Shown: positions 18,545-28,900 of the stretch, one piece after another
How positions within the stretch are numbered: position 1 is the first letter of the stretch
Layout of the letters: each line of letters starts with the position of its first letter
Assembly (NCBI RefSeq): GCF_026230175.1
Contig: NZ_CP104208.1
Coordinates: 186,001-250,000, forward strand
DNA length: 64,000 nt
Reading direction: 5' to 3'
DNA from: Desulfovibrio mangrovi
Lineage (GTDB): Bacteria > Desulfobacterota > Desulfovibrionia > Desulfovibrionales > Desulfovibrionaceae
Notes under the pieces: generated by a model
Told to the model about the DNA's origin: nothing
Databases searched by the model: none
What the model saw: only the letters and a program-made list of their open reading frames with translations
Translations under genes and position numbers: made by a program

Positions 18545-19795
18545 TTGTCTGATCATGCCATGCCTGTCTCTTCCCTGCGTGTAGGATACCTGCTTCGGAC
18601 ATTTCCCATTCTTTCGGAGACGTTTGTCACTGGCGAGATACGGGGGATCGGCAGGCGCACCGGCTTCGTGCCCTATGTCTGCTCGCTGTATCGTCCTGCG
18701 CCGGAACATGCAGGGGGGTGGGATGAGAGTGCGGACGGCCCCGTAACGTGGTTCCGCGATCTGGATAAATCCAGACTGCCGGAAATGGTCGGCTATCATA
18801 GCGGCAAAGTGTTGCGGCATCCTTTCCGGCAGTTGCGATTCTGGCTGGACCAAGGCCTTGAGTTGCCAAATGCCGACAGATGCAAGCTGGCTATAATCGC
18901 CATGGAAGTGCAGCGTGCCAGGATACGGCACATGCATACCCACTTCGCCTGGGAGCATGTTGATTACCTACGTGCCCTGAAGATGCTGACAGGCATTCCG
19001 TTCAGCGTGACCGTGCATGCGGCGGACATCTTCATCGATCCGGCGGTGGCAGCCCACCGCCTGCAGGATGCCGCGTTTGTCACGACTATCAGCGACTACA
19101 ACCGGAACATGCTGATTGAGCGACTTGGTCTGCCTCAGGAGAGGGTGCACGTGGTGCGTTGCGGCATAGATTGGCTTGAAGAAATGCCGGGGGCAGCGGA
19201 TGCGACTGGCGATGAGGGGGCGGAGGAAGCCCCGCTGCGCATACTCAGTGTGGGACGTATGGTCGAGAAAAAGGGGTTCGATACCCTTTTGTCCGCGTTG
19301 CAGGCATTGCGCGAGAACGGCGTAAAGTTTGAGGCCGAAATTATCGGTAACGGACCGTTGCAACCGGATCTGGAGCGGCAGGCTGCTGCGACTGGTCTGG
19401 GGGATATGGTGCGTTTTTCCGGCGCGCTGCCTTCCACCACGGTGCTGGAGCGTGTGCGAGCCTGTGATGTCTTTGCGCTCTGCTGCAGGGAGGCGGCCAA
19501 CGGCGACATGGACGGCATTCCCGTGGTGCTCATGGAAGCCATGGCATGCGGCAAGCCCGTGGTTACCAGCCGCATCAGCGGTATTCCGGAATTGGTGGAT
19601 GAGCAGTGCGGTTTTCTTTCGCAACCGGATGACCCCGCGCAGGTGGCGGCGTTTCTCGGTAGTCTGGCCGGAAACAGGGCGCTGGGAAGGACCATGGGAG
19701 CGGCGGGAGTGCGCAAGGTCAGAGCGCAATACCTGCGGAGCAGGCAAGTGGACGATCTGCTGAACCTGATATCCGGTTTGCAGGGAGGCTGCTGA
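18545..19795 (+). CDS. Glycosyltransferase, GT4 family (WcaL-like)
   Basis: 416 residues from a possible TTG start at 18545. The N-terminus LRVGYLLRTFPILSETFVTGEI is characteristic of colanic-acid WcaL-like transferases. IRHMHTHFAWEHVDYLRA and VTVHAADIF follow, and the C-terminal domain has SVGRMVEKKGFDTLLSAL and GIPVVLMEAMACGKPVV. TTG 18545 has AGGGGGG only 4 bases before it; the alternative ATG 18560 gives a 411-residue protein but lies 18 bases from that site. Either fits. It follows the flippase stop by 8 bases and overlaps the next glycosyltransferase by one base. Confidence 0.88.
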   Translation: MSDHAMPVSSLRVGYLLRTFPILSETFVTGEIRGIGRRTGFVPYVCSLYRPAPEHAGGWDESADGPVTWFRDLDKSRLPEMVGYHSGKVLRHPFRQLRFWLDQGLELPNADRCKLAIIAMEVQRARIRHMHTHFAWEHVDYLRALKMLTGIPFSVTVHAADIFIDPAVAAHRLQDAAFVTTISDYNRNMLIERLGLPQERVHVVRCGIDWLEEMPGAADATGDEGAEEAPLRILSVGRMVEKKGFDTLLSALQALRENGVKFEAEIIGNGPLQPDLERQAAATGLGDMVRFSGALPSTTVLERVRACDVFALCCREAANGDMDGIPVVLMEAMACGKPVVTSRISGIPELVDEQCGFLSQPDDPAQVAAFLGSLAGNRALGRTMGAAGVRKVRAQYLRSRQVDDLLNLISGLQGGC

Positions 19796-21180
19796 TGCGA
19801 ATCCTCATGCTGTGTGCTGATTGGGGCATCCCCGTGGGCGGCAATGCGGGGTCGTCCGTTCACTTCCGCTCCCTTGCAAGGGCTTTTGCAGATCTGGGGC
19901 ACGAGGTGCGCAGCGTCGTTACCAACGGCGGCGGTGATGCTGTGTTGCCGGTGCCTGTCATAACTGTGCCGCATGGTACTGTCTGGCCAAGAATGCGTAA
20001 TGGTGTCGAACGGTTGAGGTGGCGTGCGGTGCGCCCGCAACCTGTTGCCGGAAAGGTTGTTCCGCAGACGGATGAGGCATCGCAAGACAGAGTGCACGCG
20101 AACGCATCCGCTGAAAATCCCGCTGGCAAGCCCGCTGACAAACAGAAAGGCTCGCTTCTTGGCCGTCTGTATTATGAAAGGCTGCCTGCCGTAGTGCACC
20201 TTGCGGAAGAGCTTGTCTGGCATCGTAAGCGGTTTGCCCAAACCGTTCGCGGCGTGTGTGAGCAGTGGCGTCCGGACTTCGTGTACGAGCGGTATGCGCT
20301 TTGTCAGACTGGCGGCCTGCGCGTTGCTGAAGCTCTGGATATTCCGCTGTTTCTTGAGGTCAATTCGCCGCTTCATGACGAGCGATGCCGACGTGGGCTT
20401 CCCCTTGGCTTTAGAGCCTTGGCCCGTCGGGACGAACAGCGGTTGTGGGCGCGGGCGGACAGGGTCTTCTGCGTATCCGAGGCCCTCAAGACGCGCATCG
20501 AACCGTTGCGTCAAAGGGGCGGGGAAGTCTTTGTTACCCCGAACGGCGTGGACACCACCATGTTTACGCTTGACCGGAGAGCGGGAGCATTGCGCCGCAG
20601 GCTGGGCTTGGAGGGTGAGACGCTGGTCGGCTGGCTCGGAGCGTTATCGCCTGAGCGGGGGGCGGAAGAGTTTGTTTCCATCATGGCCGGTGTATTGGCT
20701 CAGCGGAATGACGTGCATGCCGTTCTCATTGGCGCGGGGCCGATGGAGGCGGAGTTGAAACGCCGGACTGCCGAGCTTGGATGCGCCGGAAGGATGCACT
20801 TTACCGGAGGGGTGGCGCATGAGGAAGTTCCGTCTTTGCTGGCGGACCTTGATATCGCGGCGGCTCCTTATCCCAAGTTGCCCAATTTCTATTTTTCACC
20901 AATGAAATTATATGAATACATGGCAAGTGGCCTACCCGTGGTTGCCGGAAATATGGGCCAGATTGAGGCTGTGGTGGAACACGGGGCAACCGGTTTGCTG
21001 CTGCCGCCTCAGGATCAGGAAGCATGGGTGCATGAGATCGTTGCGCTGTGTGATGACCATGAACGCAGGGCTGAACTGGGTGCCCGCGCACGGGAGCGGG
21101 CTTTGGCCTTCGGCTCGTGGCAGGGGAATGCCTCGTTGATTCTTGAGCAGGCACAGGGCTTTTGCGGGAGGTCTGCATGA
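19795..21180 (+). CDS. Glycosyltransferase, GT4 family
   Basis: 461 residues. The N-terminal domain starts MRILMLCADWGIPVGGNAGS and has a low-conservation insertion (about 90-125, rich in A/P/N/K), then YERYALCQTGGLRVAEAL and FLEVNSPLHDE, a pattern also present in the transferase on the minus strand at 31403. The C-terminal domain has FVTPNGVDTTMF, VGWLGALSPERGAEEF and YFSPMKLYEYMASGLPVV. It is probably a cytosolic or membrane-associated sugar transferase of the same polymer. ATG 19795 shares a base with the preceding TGA. The SPMKLYEYMA donor motif is shared with the 31403 gene, so the two may use similar donors (inference). Confidence 0.87.
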   Translation: MRILMLCADWGIPVGGNAGSSVHFRSLARAFADLGHEVRSVVTNGGGDAVLPVPVITVPHGTVWPRMRNGVERLRWRAVRPQPVAGKVVPQTDEASQDRVHANASAENPAGKPADKQKGSLLGRLYYERLPAVVHLAEELVWHRKRFAQTVRGVCEQWRPDFVYERYALCQTGGLRVAEALDIPLFLEVNSPLHDERCRRGLPLGFRALARRDEQRLWARADRVFCVSEALKTRIEPLRQRGGEVFVTPNGVDTTMFTLDRRAGALRRRLGLEGETLVGWLGALSPERGAEEFVSIMAGVLAQRNDVHAVLIGAGPMEAELKRRTAELGCAGRMHFTGGVAHEEVPSLLADLDIAAAPYPKLPNFYFSPMKLYEYMASGLPVVAGNMGQIEAVVEHGATGLLLPPQDQEAWVHEIVALCDDHERRAELGARARERALAFGSWQGNASLILEQAQGFCGRSA

Positions 21181-23012
21181 CGCTTCCTATCTCCGGGGCG
21201 GAACTCGTCCTGTTCTCAACTGCCGGCATGGCCGCCAGAATGACCGGCGGAAGGCGGGATCGGTTGCGGAGCATGCTTGCCGACGGTCCCGACATGGCTT
21301 TTCCCATGCTGCGTGTGAAGTCTGAGGACTGCGCAGCCGTGCTCCTTTGTTGTTCCATGGGGCAGGACTTGGTGTACCTGAACGGGCTGCCGGTTGGAAT
21401 ACCCGCCCGTGCCATGCACGGTCTCGGGAACATGTTGAAGGCTCTCTGGAGAACCGCTGTCAACGCCCCGCCCGTATCTCTTGCAGACGAACAGGCTGTC
21501 AGGCTGGACAACATGCTGGTTCTTCGCTTGCCGTCATCCATGACCGTGGCGTGGGAGAACGTGCTCAAACTGCGGATGATGGATGTGTCACCAATGCTGC
21601 TGCCGGTGTTTTCCGATATGGCGGCTCTGGAGAAGGCGCTTGATGCGATGCCGGAGGGGGCTGTCGGTGGTGAGTACCTTGCCTTGAATGCGCAGGGGAA
21701 TGTGGTCCGCAGGTTCAAGGATACTGAACTCCGCGTTTCTGAGCGTACGGAGTCCGTTGAGCGTGGCGTGGAAGACCGGATTCACGCTCTAGGGCTTGCT
21801 CTTACACGCTTTGTCGTACCGGAGGGGAGCTGTGTTCCTGTTGAAAGCGGCTGCCAGCCGCAACGGGGGGATGTGTGGTCGTTCTTTGATCCGCAGGATG
21901 GCGGCTTCCGGCTGTGGGGCTGGCGATGGGACACCGGCATAGTCCTTGAGGCGCTTGCAGTGGCTGCCCGGGAAAGCGGCGATACGGCCATCCTTGATGC
22001 CGCGATTGCTGTCGGCAATCGCATGCTGGGCTGCCAGCTCACGGCCCCTGACTGCGCCGGAGGTTTCCCCGAGTGGGTCGACTTCCGGTATTCGGAAAGC
22101 GACTCGATTATTACCGAGTGGGTGGCGCCCTTCAATGCCGCGTTCATTGCGGCCGGTCTTGGCGAGCTTGCCGATACGGTGGGCGGTGCCGAAGGCGCAC
22201 GCTATGCTTCGGCCGCAGCGGCAGGGTATGATTGCCTTGCAACCAAGGGGTTGACCGGTCAGGGGGGGCTGTTCGGGTACTATTTCACCTCATCGGGCCG
22301 CTGGCAGTATCTGGGCCAGATCAACGATTCCTTCATAGCGGGGCGTGGTCTTTCCCGCTGTGCCGTCGAGTCGCGGGAACACTATGCGGCTATTGCCGCG
22401 CGCATGGCTCTGTATATGACCGGCAAGGCGCAGCAGCCGGACGGGCATGTCCGCCGCGCATGGCATGATCCCGTAGGGGCCGCTCCCGTGGGAGCCCCCT
22501 TGTTTCCTGAATGGAACGAGTTTCCTGACAGGGTGGTTGAAAAGATTTTTCTGCGCGGTCAGGCATGGGCGCTCTTCGGTCTTGCGGGTGTGTGCAGGCT
22601 GCTGCGGGGCTTGGAGTCTGACGACGCCGTATGCATCCGCGAGCGGACCGCGACGCTTGTCCGCTATCTGCTGCAGGTGCAGCGCGAAAATGGTTCATGG
22701 TTGTACAGCCAGCTGCAGGAGGAACTTGGGGAATGCGTGAAGGGGACGGCGGCGATAGCCTCGGCCCTTGCGGAGTATGCTGCCGTGACCGGTGATAGCA
22801 CGGTGCTGTCCGCCATACGTCGCGCCCTCGATTATCTTGAACGTTCCAGTGCCGGTAACGTGGTTCCATCCTCGCTTGCGGTGTTGCCCATGGACAGCTC
22901 CGAAGAAGGGGGAATCATTTATTACCGGAACAGGCCCATGGTCTGCGCCTACGCAGGAGCGCTGGAACTGTTGGCTCGCGTGCGTCTGGCCAGGCTGGAG
23001 GAAACGGCATGA
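21177..23012 (+). CDS. Protein with alpha/alpha-toroid (six-hairpin glycosidase-like) domain, function unknown
   Basis: 611 residues, not assigned to a named enzyme. Residues 1-200 have no recognisable domain. From about 230 the protein has repeated helical hairpins with aromatic motifs (FRLWGWRWDTGIVLEAL, CAGGFPEWVDF, WQYLGQINDSFIAGRG, EKIFLRGQAWALFGLAG, ENGSWLYSQLQEELGECVKGTAAIASAL), the pattern of unsaturated-glucuronyl-hydrolase or GH88/GH105-like toroids. There is no signal peptide, so it is predicted cytosolic, odd for a polymer-degrading enzyme. ATG 21177 (GGGAGG 7 bases upstream) overlaps the preceding stop as ATGA, and its own stop overlaps the next gene likewise, so it is locked into the operon. 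It could be a glycosidase, lyase or epimerase-type protein. Confidence 0.7.
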   Translation: MTLPISGAELVLFSTAGMAARMTGGRRDRLRSMLADGPDMAFPMLRVKSEDCAAVLLCCSMGQDLVYLNGLPVGIPARAMHGLGNMLKALWRTAVNAPPVSLADEQAVRLDNMLVLRLPSSMTVAWENVLKLRMMDVSPMLLPVFSDMAALEKALDAMPEGAVGGEYLALNAQGNVVRRFKDTELRVSERTESVERGVEDRIHALGLALTRFVVPEGSCVPVESGCQPQRGDVWSFFDPQDGGFRLWGWRWDTGIVLEALAVAARESGDTAILDAAIAVGNRMLGCQLTAPDCAGGFPEWVDFRYSESDSIITEWVAPFNAAFIAAGLGELADTVGGAEGARYASAAAAGYDCLATKGLTGQGGLFGYYFTSSGRWQYLGQINDSFIAGRGLSRCAVESREHYAAIAARMALYMTGKAQQPDGHVRRAWHDPVGAAPVGAPLFPEWNEFPDRVVEKIFLRGQAWALFGLAGVCRLLRGLESDDAVCIRERTATLVRYLLQVQRENGSWLYSQLQEELGECVKGTAAIASALAEYAAVTGDSTVLSAIRRALDYLERSSAGNVVPSSLAVLPMDSSEEGGIIYYRNRPMVCAYAGALELLARVRLARLEETA

Positions 23013-24172
23013 GAATCGTGCATGTATGCAAATTCTTTTATCCGGTGGTGACAGGCGTTACGGCCTATGTGCACAGCCTTTCCTCAACGCTTGCCCGCAG
23101 AGGGCACGAGGTAACCGTGCTTACGTGGGGCGATGCTGATGAGCAGACCCTTATGAACGGCTTTCGTGTTGTTCGCGTGGACAAAGGCAACAGGGACGGG
23201 CTCGCAGCGGCGTTGACGGCTCTGGCCGGAGAGCATGGCGTGGATGTGGTGAACACCCACGGCATATGGGAGCATGTTCCTGTGGTGTCAGAGTGGTGCA
23301 GGCAACATGCTGCGCCGCATGTGGTGACCATGCACGGTACATGGATGTTTCTGCATACGACGGACGCGTATGCGACCCTGAAGGGCAAAGTCTGGTACGG
23401 TATCGTGTACCGGAAATTCCTGTGGCCCCGCATCATGCGCAGAGCGGCTGCCGCAGTGGTGCTGAATGCGCAGGAGCAAGGGCTTGCCGAAGGCTGGGCG
23501 GTGCCGGAAGGGAAGATTCATCGCATCCCCAACGCGGTGGATACCTCGTTGTTTGTTCCCGTTGCGCAATCCGCTGCGGATACTGGCACAAGCCCGCAGC
23601 TCTGGCCGCATTTCAGGGCGGCTGATGGGGCGTTGCGGGTCATGTTTGTCGGAGCATTGCAGCGGCAGAAAGGGGTATTCACCGTCCTCGGGGCGGCAAA
23701 ACGGCTCAAGGCTTCGGGTGTGCCGGTTCACTGGGCGGTATGCGGCAGGGGGCCGGATGAGCAGCAGCTGCGGGCCGAGATCGCCGCCAACGGTCTGGAG
23801 ACCTGCGTTACGCTGGCAGGCGCTGTTGCCCGCGAGCATATGCCGCAGGCCTACCGCGATGCGGATGTTGTCGTGCTTCCGTCGTTTGGTGAACCCTTCG
23901 GGACGGTCTATCTTGAGGCTATGGCCTCAGGAATTCCCTGTGTGGGCTGCAGAAGCGGCGGTACGCCCGAGATCATCCGCGAGGGGGAGGCCGGCTACCT
24001 GATTGAGTATGATGACGATCAGGCCTTGGCCGACAGGATTGCAAAGCTTGCCGCCGATGCGGATCTGCGCAGGCGGATGGGGGATGCGGGCAGAAAACGG
24101 GCGGAAGAATTCTTTGCATGGGACGCGGTAACCACGCGTCTTGAGGGGGTCTATGCGCAGGTTATCAGCTGA
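23009..24172 (+). CDS. Glycosyltransferase, GT4 family
   Basis: 387 residues. Classical GT4 layout: MRIVHVCKFFYPVVTGVTAYVHSL at the N-terminus with the GV loop that binds donor phosphate, VVNTHGIWEHVPVV, VTMHGTWMFL, then HRIPNAVDTSLF, FVGALQRQKGVFTVLGA and PSFGEPFGTVYLEAMASGIPCV (E-x7-E). It overlaps the toroid gene by ATGA and is itself overlapped by 20 bases by the next gene. Role: addition of a sugar to the repeat unit; donor unknown. Confidence 0.9.
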   Translation: MRIVHVCKFFYPVVTGVTAYVHSLSSTLARRGHEVTVLTWGDADEQTLMNGFRVVRVDKGNRDGLAAALTALAGEHGVDVVNTHGIWEHVPVVSEWCRQHAAPHVVTMHGTWMFLHTTDAYATLKGKVWYGIVYRKFLWPRIMRRAAAAVVLNAQEQGLAEGWAVPEGKIHRIPNAVDTSLFVPVAQSAADTGTSPQLWPHFRAADGALRVMFVGALQRQKGVFTVLGAAKRLKASGVPVHWAVCGRGPDEQQLRAEIAANGLETCVTLAGAVAREHMPQAYRDADVVVLPSFGEPFGTVYLEAMASGIPCVGCRSGGTPEIIREGEAGYLIEYDDDQALADRIAKLAADADLRRRMGDAGRKRAEEFFAWDAVTTRLEGVYAQVIS

Positions 24173-25976
24173 TGTCCGTCGTTGCCTGACCCTTGCGGGG
24201 CTGGCGCTCGCTGTGTTGCTGAGCGTTCCTGCCGCTGGGTACTGCGCCGTGCAGGTGGCGGTTGCGCAGGTGCTGACCCCCTGTTCACCGTTGACGGACT
24301 GCAGACAGCCTCAGAATCACGAAGGCATTGTGTTGCGCGGAGGTGGCGGAGAAAGCGTAACCGTGCAGCTTGTCATCGGATTCGGATCGCAGGCGCTCAG
24401 GGATATTTCCTTTGTTTTCGATGTGGATGGCCTTCATACGGCGCATGCGTGGCGCGCATGGTCCATCTGGAATGTGCCGGAAGTTGCCGTGCCGGTGCGC
24501 ATGCAGCTTGGCGGGGCCGATAGGGCGTCCGTAGCCGGGGGGGCGATCGAGGATGCGGTTGTCCCGCGTTTTGATCTGCCGGATGTCAGAGAGGGAGCAG
24601 CAGGAGAAGGCGCGTTTGTCTCCTGCCCCGTCTACGTGGAGTGCGAGCTGCCCCGAGGCAAGGCCGGACAATATGCGGGAACGCTCACCATGCTCTCGGA
24701 AGGGAGGGCGGTTGCACAGATTCCCGTGCGGGTGGACGTGTTGCCGTATGATCTGCCCATGGTTCCCGACTTCATTGTGGAGATGAATTCATATGGCGAC
24801 TGGACGCGGCTGCTTGCGCCGGACGTGGACAGCTACCTCGCCATTCACAGGCTGTTCAGGCGGTTCAGAACCACGTTTACGCAGGTTCCCTATAGGCAGG
24901 ATGGCTCGGCGGTGCTGCCGTTCATGGAGCCTGTGGTGACCGTGCATTCCGGTGGGCTTGCTGCGGACTGGCAGGCTTTCCGCGAGGCCAATGGGCCGTT
25001 GTTTGACGGGACAGCCTTTGCGGATGGTCAGCCGGTGACGCACTTTGTCTTGCCGTTCCGCTATGGCTGGCCTGCCAAGTCTGACCGGGCGGCCAAAGAA
25101 GGTTCCGGCAACCAGAAGCAGAGAGAAGCGGCGAGGAATGACGGGCTGCGGCAGGCGGTGAAGACTTTTCTGATTGAGCAGGGGTGGCTTGCCGCAGACG
25201 GAGGCGTAACGGGCACGCGGTTTCAGGAGTTTCACAACGAGAATCCCGAACATGGTTCCAGTGCGCCGTGGTTTCTGGATGAGCCCAGAACCATGAAGGA
25301 TATGGAGGGGCATGGGCTTTACACGGGACTGAGCATCGGTGGTTTTTCCGCCTACAGGATTGATGTTTCCGATTGGCGACGGGTTCGCGGCGGACTGGAG
25401 CGTGTGGGAAATCAGGTGGATGACTGGTTTGTATCGACCAATCCTCTCTATCTGAACAAAGAGGCCATCGCCTTCTTTCATGGCCTGCAGGCGCGGCGGG
25501 AGGCTGGGCGGCAGGCAACTGCAGGCTGGCTGTTCGGTTACGGTGAGTTGCCCGGTTTTGTCAGAGAGGGCAACGCGGTTTCGTGGGCAGCGTTGGTAGC
25601 GGAGCTTTGCCGGTACTGGAGCATGGGGCTGGACGGATACGCCCAGTGGATCACGGATGTATGGAAGCCCGCCAAACGACCGGAACTCCCCCTGTACGCC
25701 CGACCGTTGTTTTTTGCCAATGCGGGGGGCGCGCGTACCTTCTTCTGGCCGGGGCGATATCTTGGCGTAAACGGCCCTTTGCCCTCTCTGCGACTCTTTG
25801 CCGTCAGGCAGGCCGTGCAGATGACGGATACGGCTGCATTGGTGTGCAAACGCTATCCCGAGCGCTGCGCAGACGTGCGAGTACGGATGGCGTCACTTTC
25901 TCCCCAAGATGAACGCGATGTGATAGCATGTATGCAGGAGTTGCAGAATCTGTTGTCGGAACACGGGGAGCAGTGA
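24153..25976 (+). CDS. Secreted glycoside-hydrolase-like protein (DUF4091-type)
   Basis: 607 residues from ATG 24153 (GAGGGGG just upstream), overlapping the preceding transferase by 20 bases. A signal peptide (about 1-31, ending GYCA) leads to a beta-rich domain (about 40-190). A TIM-barrel-like domain follows, with FIVEMNSYGDWTRL, FHNENPEHG, PWFLDEPRT and the C-terminal FWPGRYLGVNGPLPSLRL. The last segments resemble DUF4091 proteins related to GH123. The acidic residues in FHNENP and FLDEPR are possible catalytic sites, but this is inference. It would act in the periplasm or outside, perhaps trimming the same polymer. The class is moderately sure; the substrate is unknown. Confidence 0.68.
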   Translation: MRRLSADVRRCLTLAGLALAVLLSVPAAGYCAVQVAVAQVLTPCSPLTDCRQPQNHEGIVLRGGGGESVTVQLVIGFGSQALRDISFVFDVDGLHTAHAWRAWSIWNVPEVAVPVRMQLGGADRASVAGGAIEDAVVPRFDLPDVREGAAGEGAFVSCPVYVECELPRGKAGQYAGTLTMLSEGRAVAQIPVRVDVLPYDLPMVPDFIVEMNSYGDWTRLLAPDVDSYLAIHRLFRRFRTTFTQVPYRQDGSAVLPFMEPVVTVHSGGLAADWQAFREANGPLFDGTAFADGQPVTHFVLPFRYGWPAKSDRAAKEGSGNQKQREAARNDGLRQAVKTFLIEQGWLAADGGVTGTRFQEFHNENPEHGSSAPWFLDEPRTMKDMEGHGLYTGLSIGGFSAYRIDVSDWRRVRGGLERVGNQVDDWFVSTNPLYLNKEAIAFFHGLQARREAGRQATAGWLFGYGELPGFVREGNAVSWAALVAELCRYWSMGLDGYAQWITDVWKPAKRPELPLYARPLFFANAGGARTFFWPGRYLGVNGPLPSLRLFAVRQAVQMTDTAALVCKRYPERCADVRVRMASLSPQDERDVIACMQELQNLLSEHGEQ

Positions 25977-25980
25977 CCGC

Positions 25981-28900
25981 ATGACGGAAGAAACCAGGGA
26001 ATACTCGATGCAGGCGCGGTGCACCCGCCTTGCGCGCGGCATTGCCGACTGGCTTGCCTCTCTGCAGGTTGCGGAGGCGGGGTATGACCTTGGCGGCATT
26101 CGTGATCCGCTTTCCGGCGTTGTGGCGGGTGAGCATTATTCCGCAAGTCATTTCGCGTGGGTGCAGCTTCTTTTGAGCCGGCAGGCCGGAGAAGAGCCTG
26201 AACGGGTGCGGGCGGCAAGGCTGGCTCTGGATTTTCACGTGCGGACTTCGCCTGAGGAGTATGCGCCCAAAACGTGGGATTATCATTGGGACTTCAATAA
26301 CCTGGCCTTTGCAGCCGCTTTCGGTCTGTTGGGGGATGCGCTGAGCGTAGAGGAGCGTGACAGCTACATTGTCTCAATGATGACGTGGCGCACCAATCCG
26401 CATCATGCCGTCAACTGGGTTGCCATGCGCTGTCTCGGCGCAGCCATGCGCCATGCCTTTCTGGGCTTGCCGGAAGATGCCCTGCAGGCTGTGCAGTGGC
26501 TTGATTTTGTGTTGGATGCCCAGTTGTCCGACGGCGGTATCGAGGATGTGAAGGGAGAGAGCCTTCCCAGCCAGTACCATGCCTACACAGCCTGTCTGCT
26601 GCATCTGCTGCTGGAGCCTGACATGATACCACGGCGGGAGAAGGATTCCCGGGTTGGCACTGCTGAGACTCCGGCGTCATCCACGTTGGCCGGGATGCTG
26701 GAAGGGGCAACTTCAGCCCCAGTTGAATCCCGTGTCCGGATGGCGGTGGTTGCTGCCGCCAGATGGCTGCTTGCTATCTGCGGGCCGGATGGGGAGATGA
26801 ACGTTCTTGGACGCGGGCAGAGACAGATTTTCGGCTATGCCTGTGCGGTCTATCTGTTCCGTGCGGCCATGGCGTTGGATGCCGGCAGGGCCGGAGAATA
26901 CCGCTGGGCAGCCGAATCGGTTCTGGCAAGGCTGGAACGCCATGTCAGAGAGGACGGAAGGCTTCCTCTGGTGTTGAGCGGACTGTCGGATGCCGAACGC
27001 GCCGGTTGGTACGATTATCATCACGGCACCGTCTACAATGCCTTTGCCGCCGTTTGGTTGCAGAAGGCCGCTGATTTGCCTGTCATGGAGGACGTGTCGT
27101 CAATGCTTCCTGCCACCGGCGTGACGCACCTTCACGACTCCGGTCTGCTTGTCCTTCGCACCGGAGCCTATTTCGCCCTGTTCAGCAAGGGGCACGCAGG
27201 GGCTGGATATGCGACCGAGGCGGGCATCACGCCGCATCTGCTGATGGCGGATGGGCAGGTTCTTTTCAGCTGTCCGCTGGGACCTCTTGCGGGAAAATAC
27301 GGTGAGCGTTGTCCTCATAATGGGCAGAGCGCCAATGTATGGGCTCCTGTCTGGGCGGTGCCCTATTCGGAAGAAGGGGCGTTAGCCGTTGCGTCAGCCG
27401 GAAAGCGGAACTGCAGTTCGTGGGTTGCCCCGACAGGTGAACACGGCAGCATCGTCAGGCATTCGGAGCATGTCTGGACTCTGCGGTTGCAGGCGCATGG
27501 CGCAGTATGGGAGCGCCGTCTGGCCGTGGGGCCATGGCACCTTGAGGCCAACGACACGCTCACGCTTTCCGGACATGAAGGTAACGGTGCCGTGCTGGTT
27601 CGTCCCATCAACATCAGCCTGCCTGCTGCCATGCCTGTTGACCAAAAGGAAGGACCGTTCCGTCTGGCCGTGTTTCCTGACCCCATAGCACCGCAGGAGA
27701 AAGTGGTTTCAGCAGGGGGCGTGATGCAGGTGCTCGCATCGGAGAGGCTGGTTTCCATTGCCGAAAAGACGGAAAGCATCCGGTCCGGATGGCGGCTCAG
27801 ACTGCGTTCGGGGCAGGGGGGCGACGGCAGGATTCCGCCTGTCGTGACCTTGAGCTGGGACCCGTGGAGCCGCCTCTGGAAGAGAAAGCAGAGGCTCATG
27901 CACTCGCTCTGGCAGCGGCACGGGCTTGCGGTTTCCTATGTGGAACCGGCTGTGCGGATGGCGGATGTTGTGGCCCACGGCAGAAAGCTGGCCGGTAATG
28001 ACGAGTACAGCAGACGGCTTCGCCGCAGCCTGTGGCCGTTCGGCACGTCCGTGGGTAACGGACTTTCCCTGTATTCCCTTCTGCTACCCTTGCCTTTTGC
28101 ACGAACCTTCCCGTCGTTGGCGGCTGCCAATACGCGCTACTGGTTGCGTCAGGTAGACAGGGTGGTGAAGAAGGCTGGTGCGAAAGAGGGCTACGTTCTC
28201 TGGGTGTATCATCCGTCGCAATTGGAGGCCGTGGAGGTTTTCGGTGCCGAGGCATCACTTGTTGTTTACGACTGGACGGACGACTGGGTGGCAGCCTTGC
28301 CGGATTCCTTCTCGGAAGACTACAGGGCTGACCTGGCAAGAAGGCAGGAGGCTCTGTTGCGCCGCGTGGATGTGGTGTTTGCCGTTTCAGAGGAGCTGGC
28401 AAGGCGCGCTTCGGCCTATTGCCCGTGGGTACACTATCTTCCCAACGGAACGGATACGTCGACCTTTGCACCGGTTGAACGGGAATGGCGGGAGGGCCGC
28501 CCCTGCATAGTCTATCTCTCCCAGATCACCGAACGGCTGGACGTGGCCCTGCTCAGGAATCTTGCTCTTGCCTCGCCGCAGTGGGATTTCAAACTCATCG
28601 GTCCCGTGGTGTGTGATCCGGCCATTGTCGCTCCCCTGCGGGAGCTGTCCAATGTGACGCTCGTCGGAGCCATGGCCTATGTCGAAGCAGCCAGCGCCAC
28701 AGCGCACGCGGATGTCTGCATACTGCCTCATGTGGTGGACGCATTGACCGCCACGCTCGACCCCATCAAGATCTACGACTATCTGGCCACGGGTAATCCG
28801 GTGGTTTCCACGGCCGTGGCCATGCATCCGGCGCTCAGGGAGCATGTGCGCATAGCGTCCGATGCTGAAGCGTTCCGGCGGGCCATTGCGGATTCGCTGG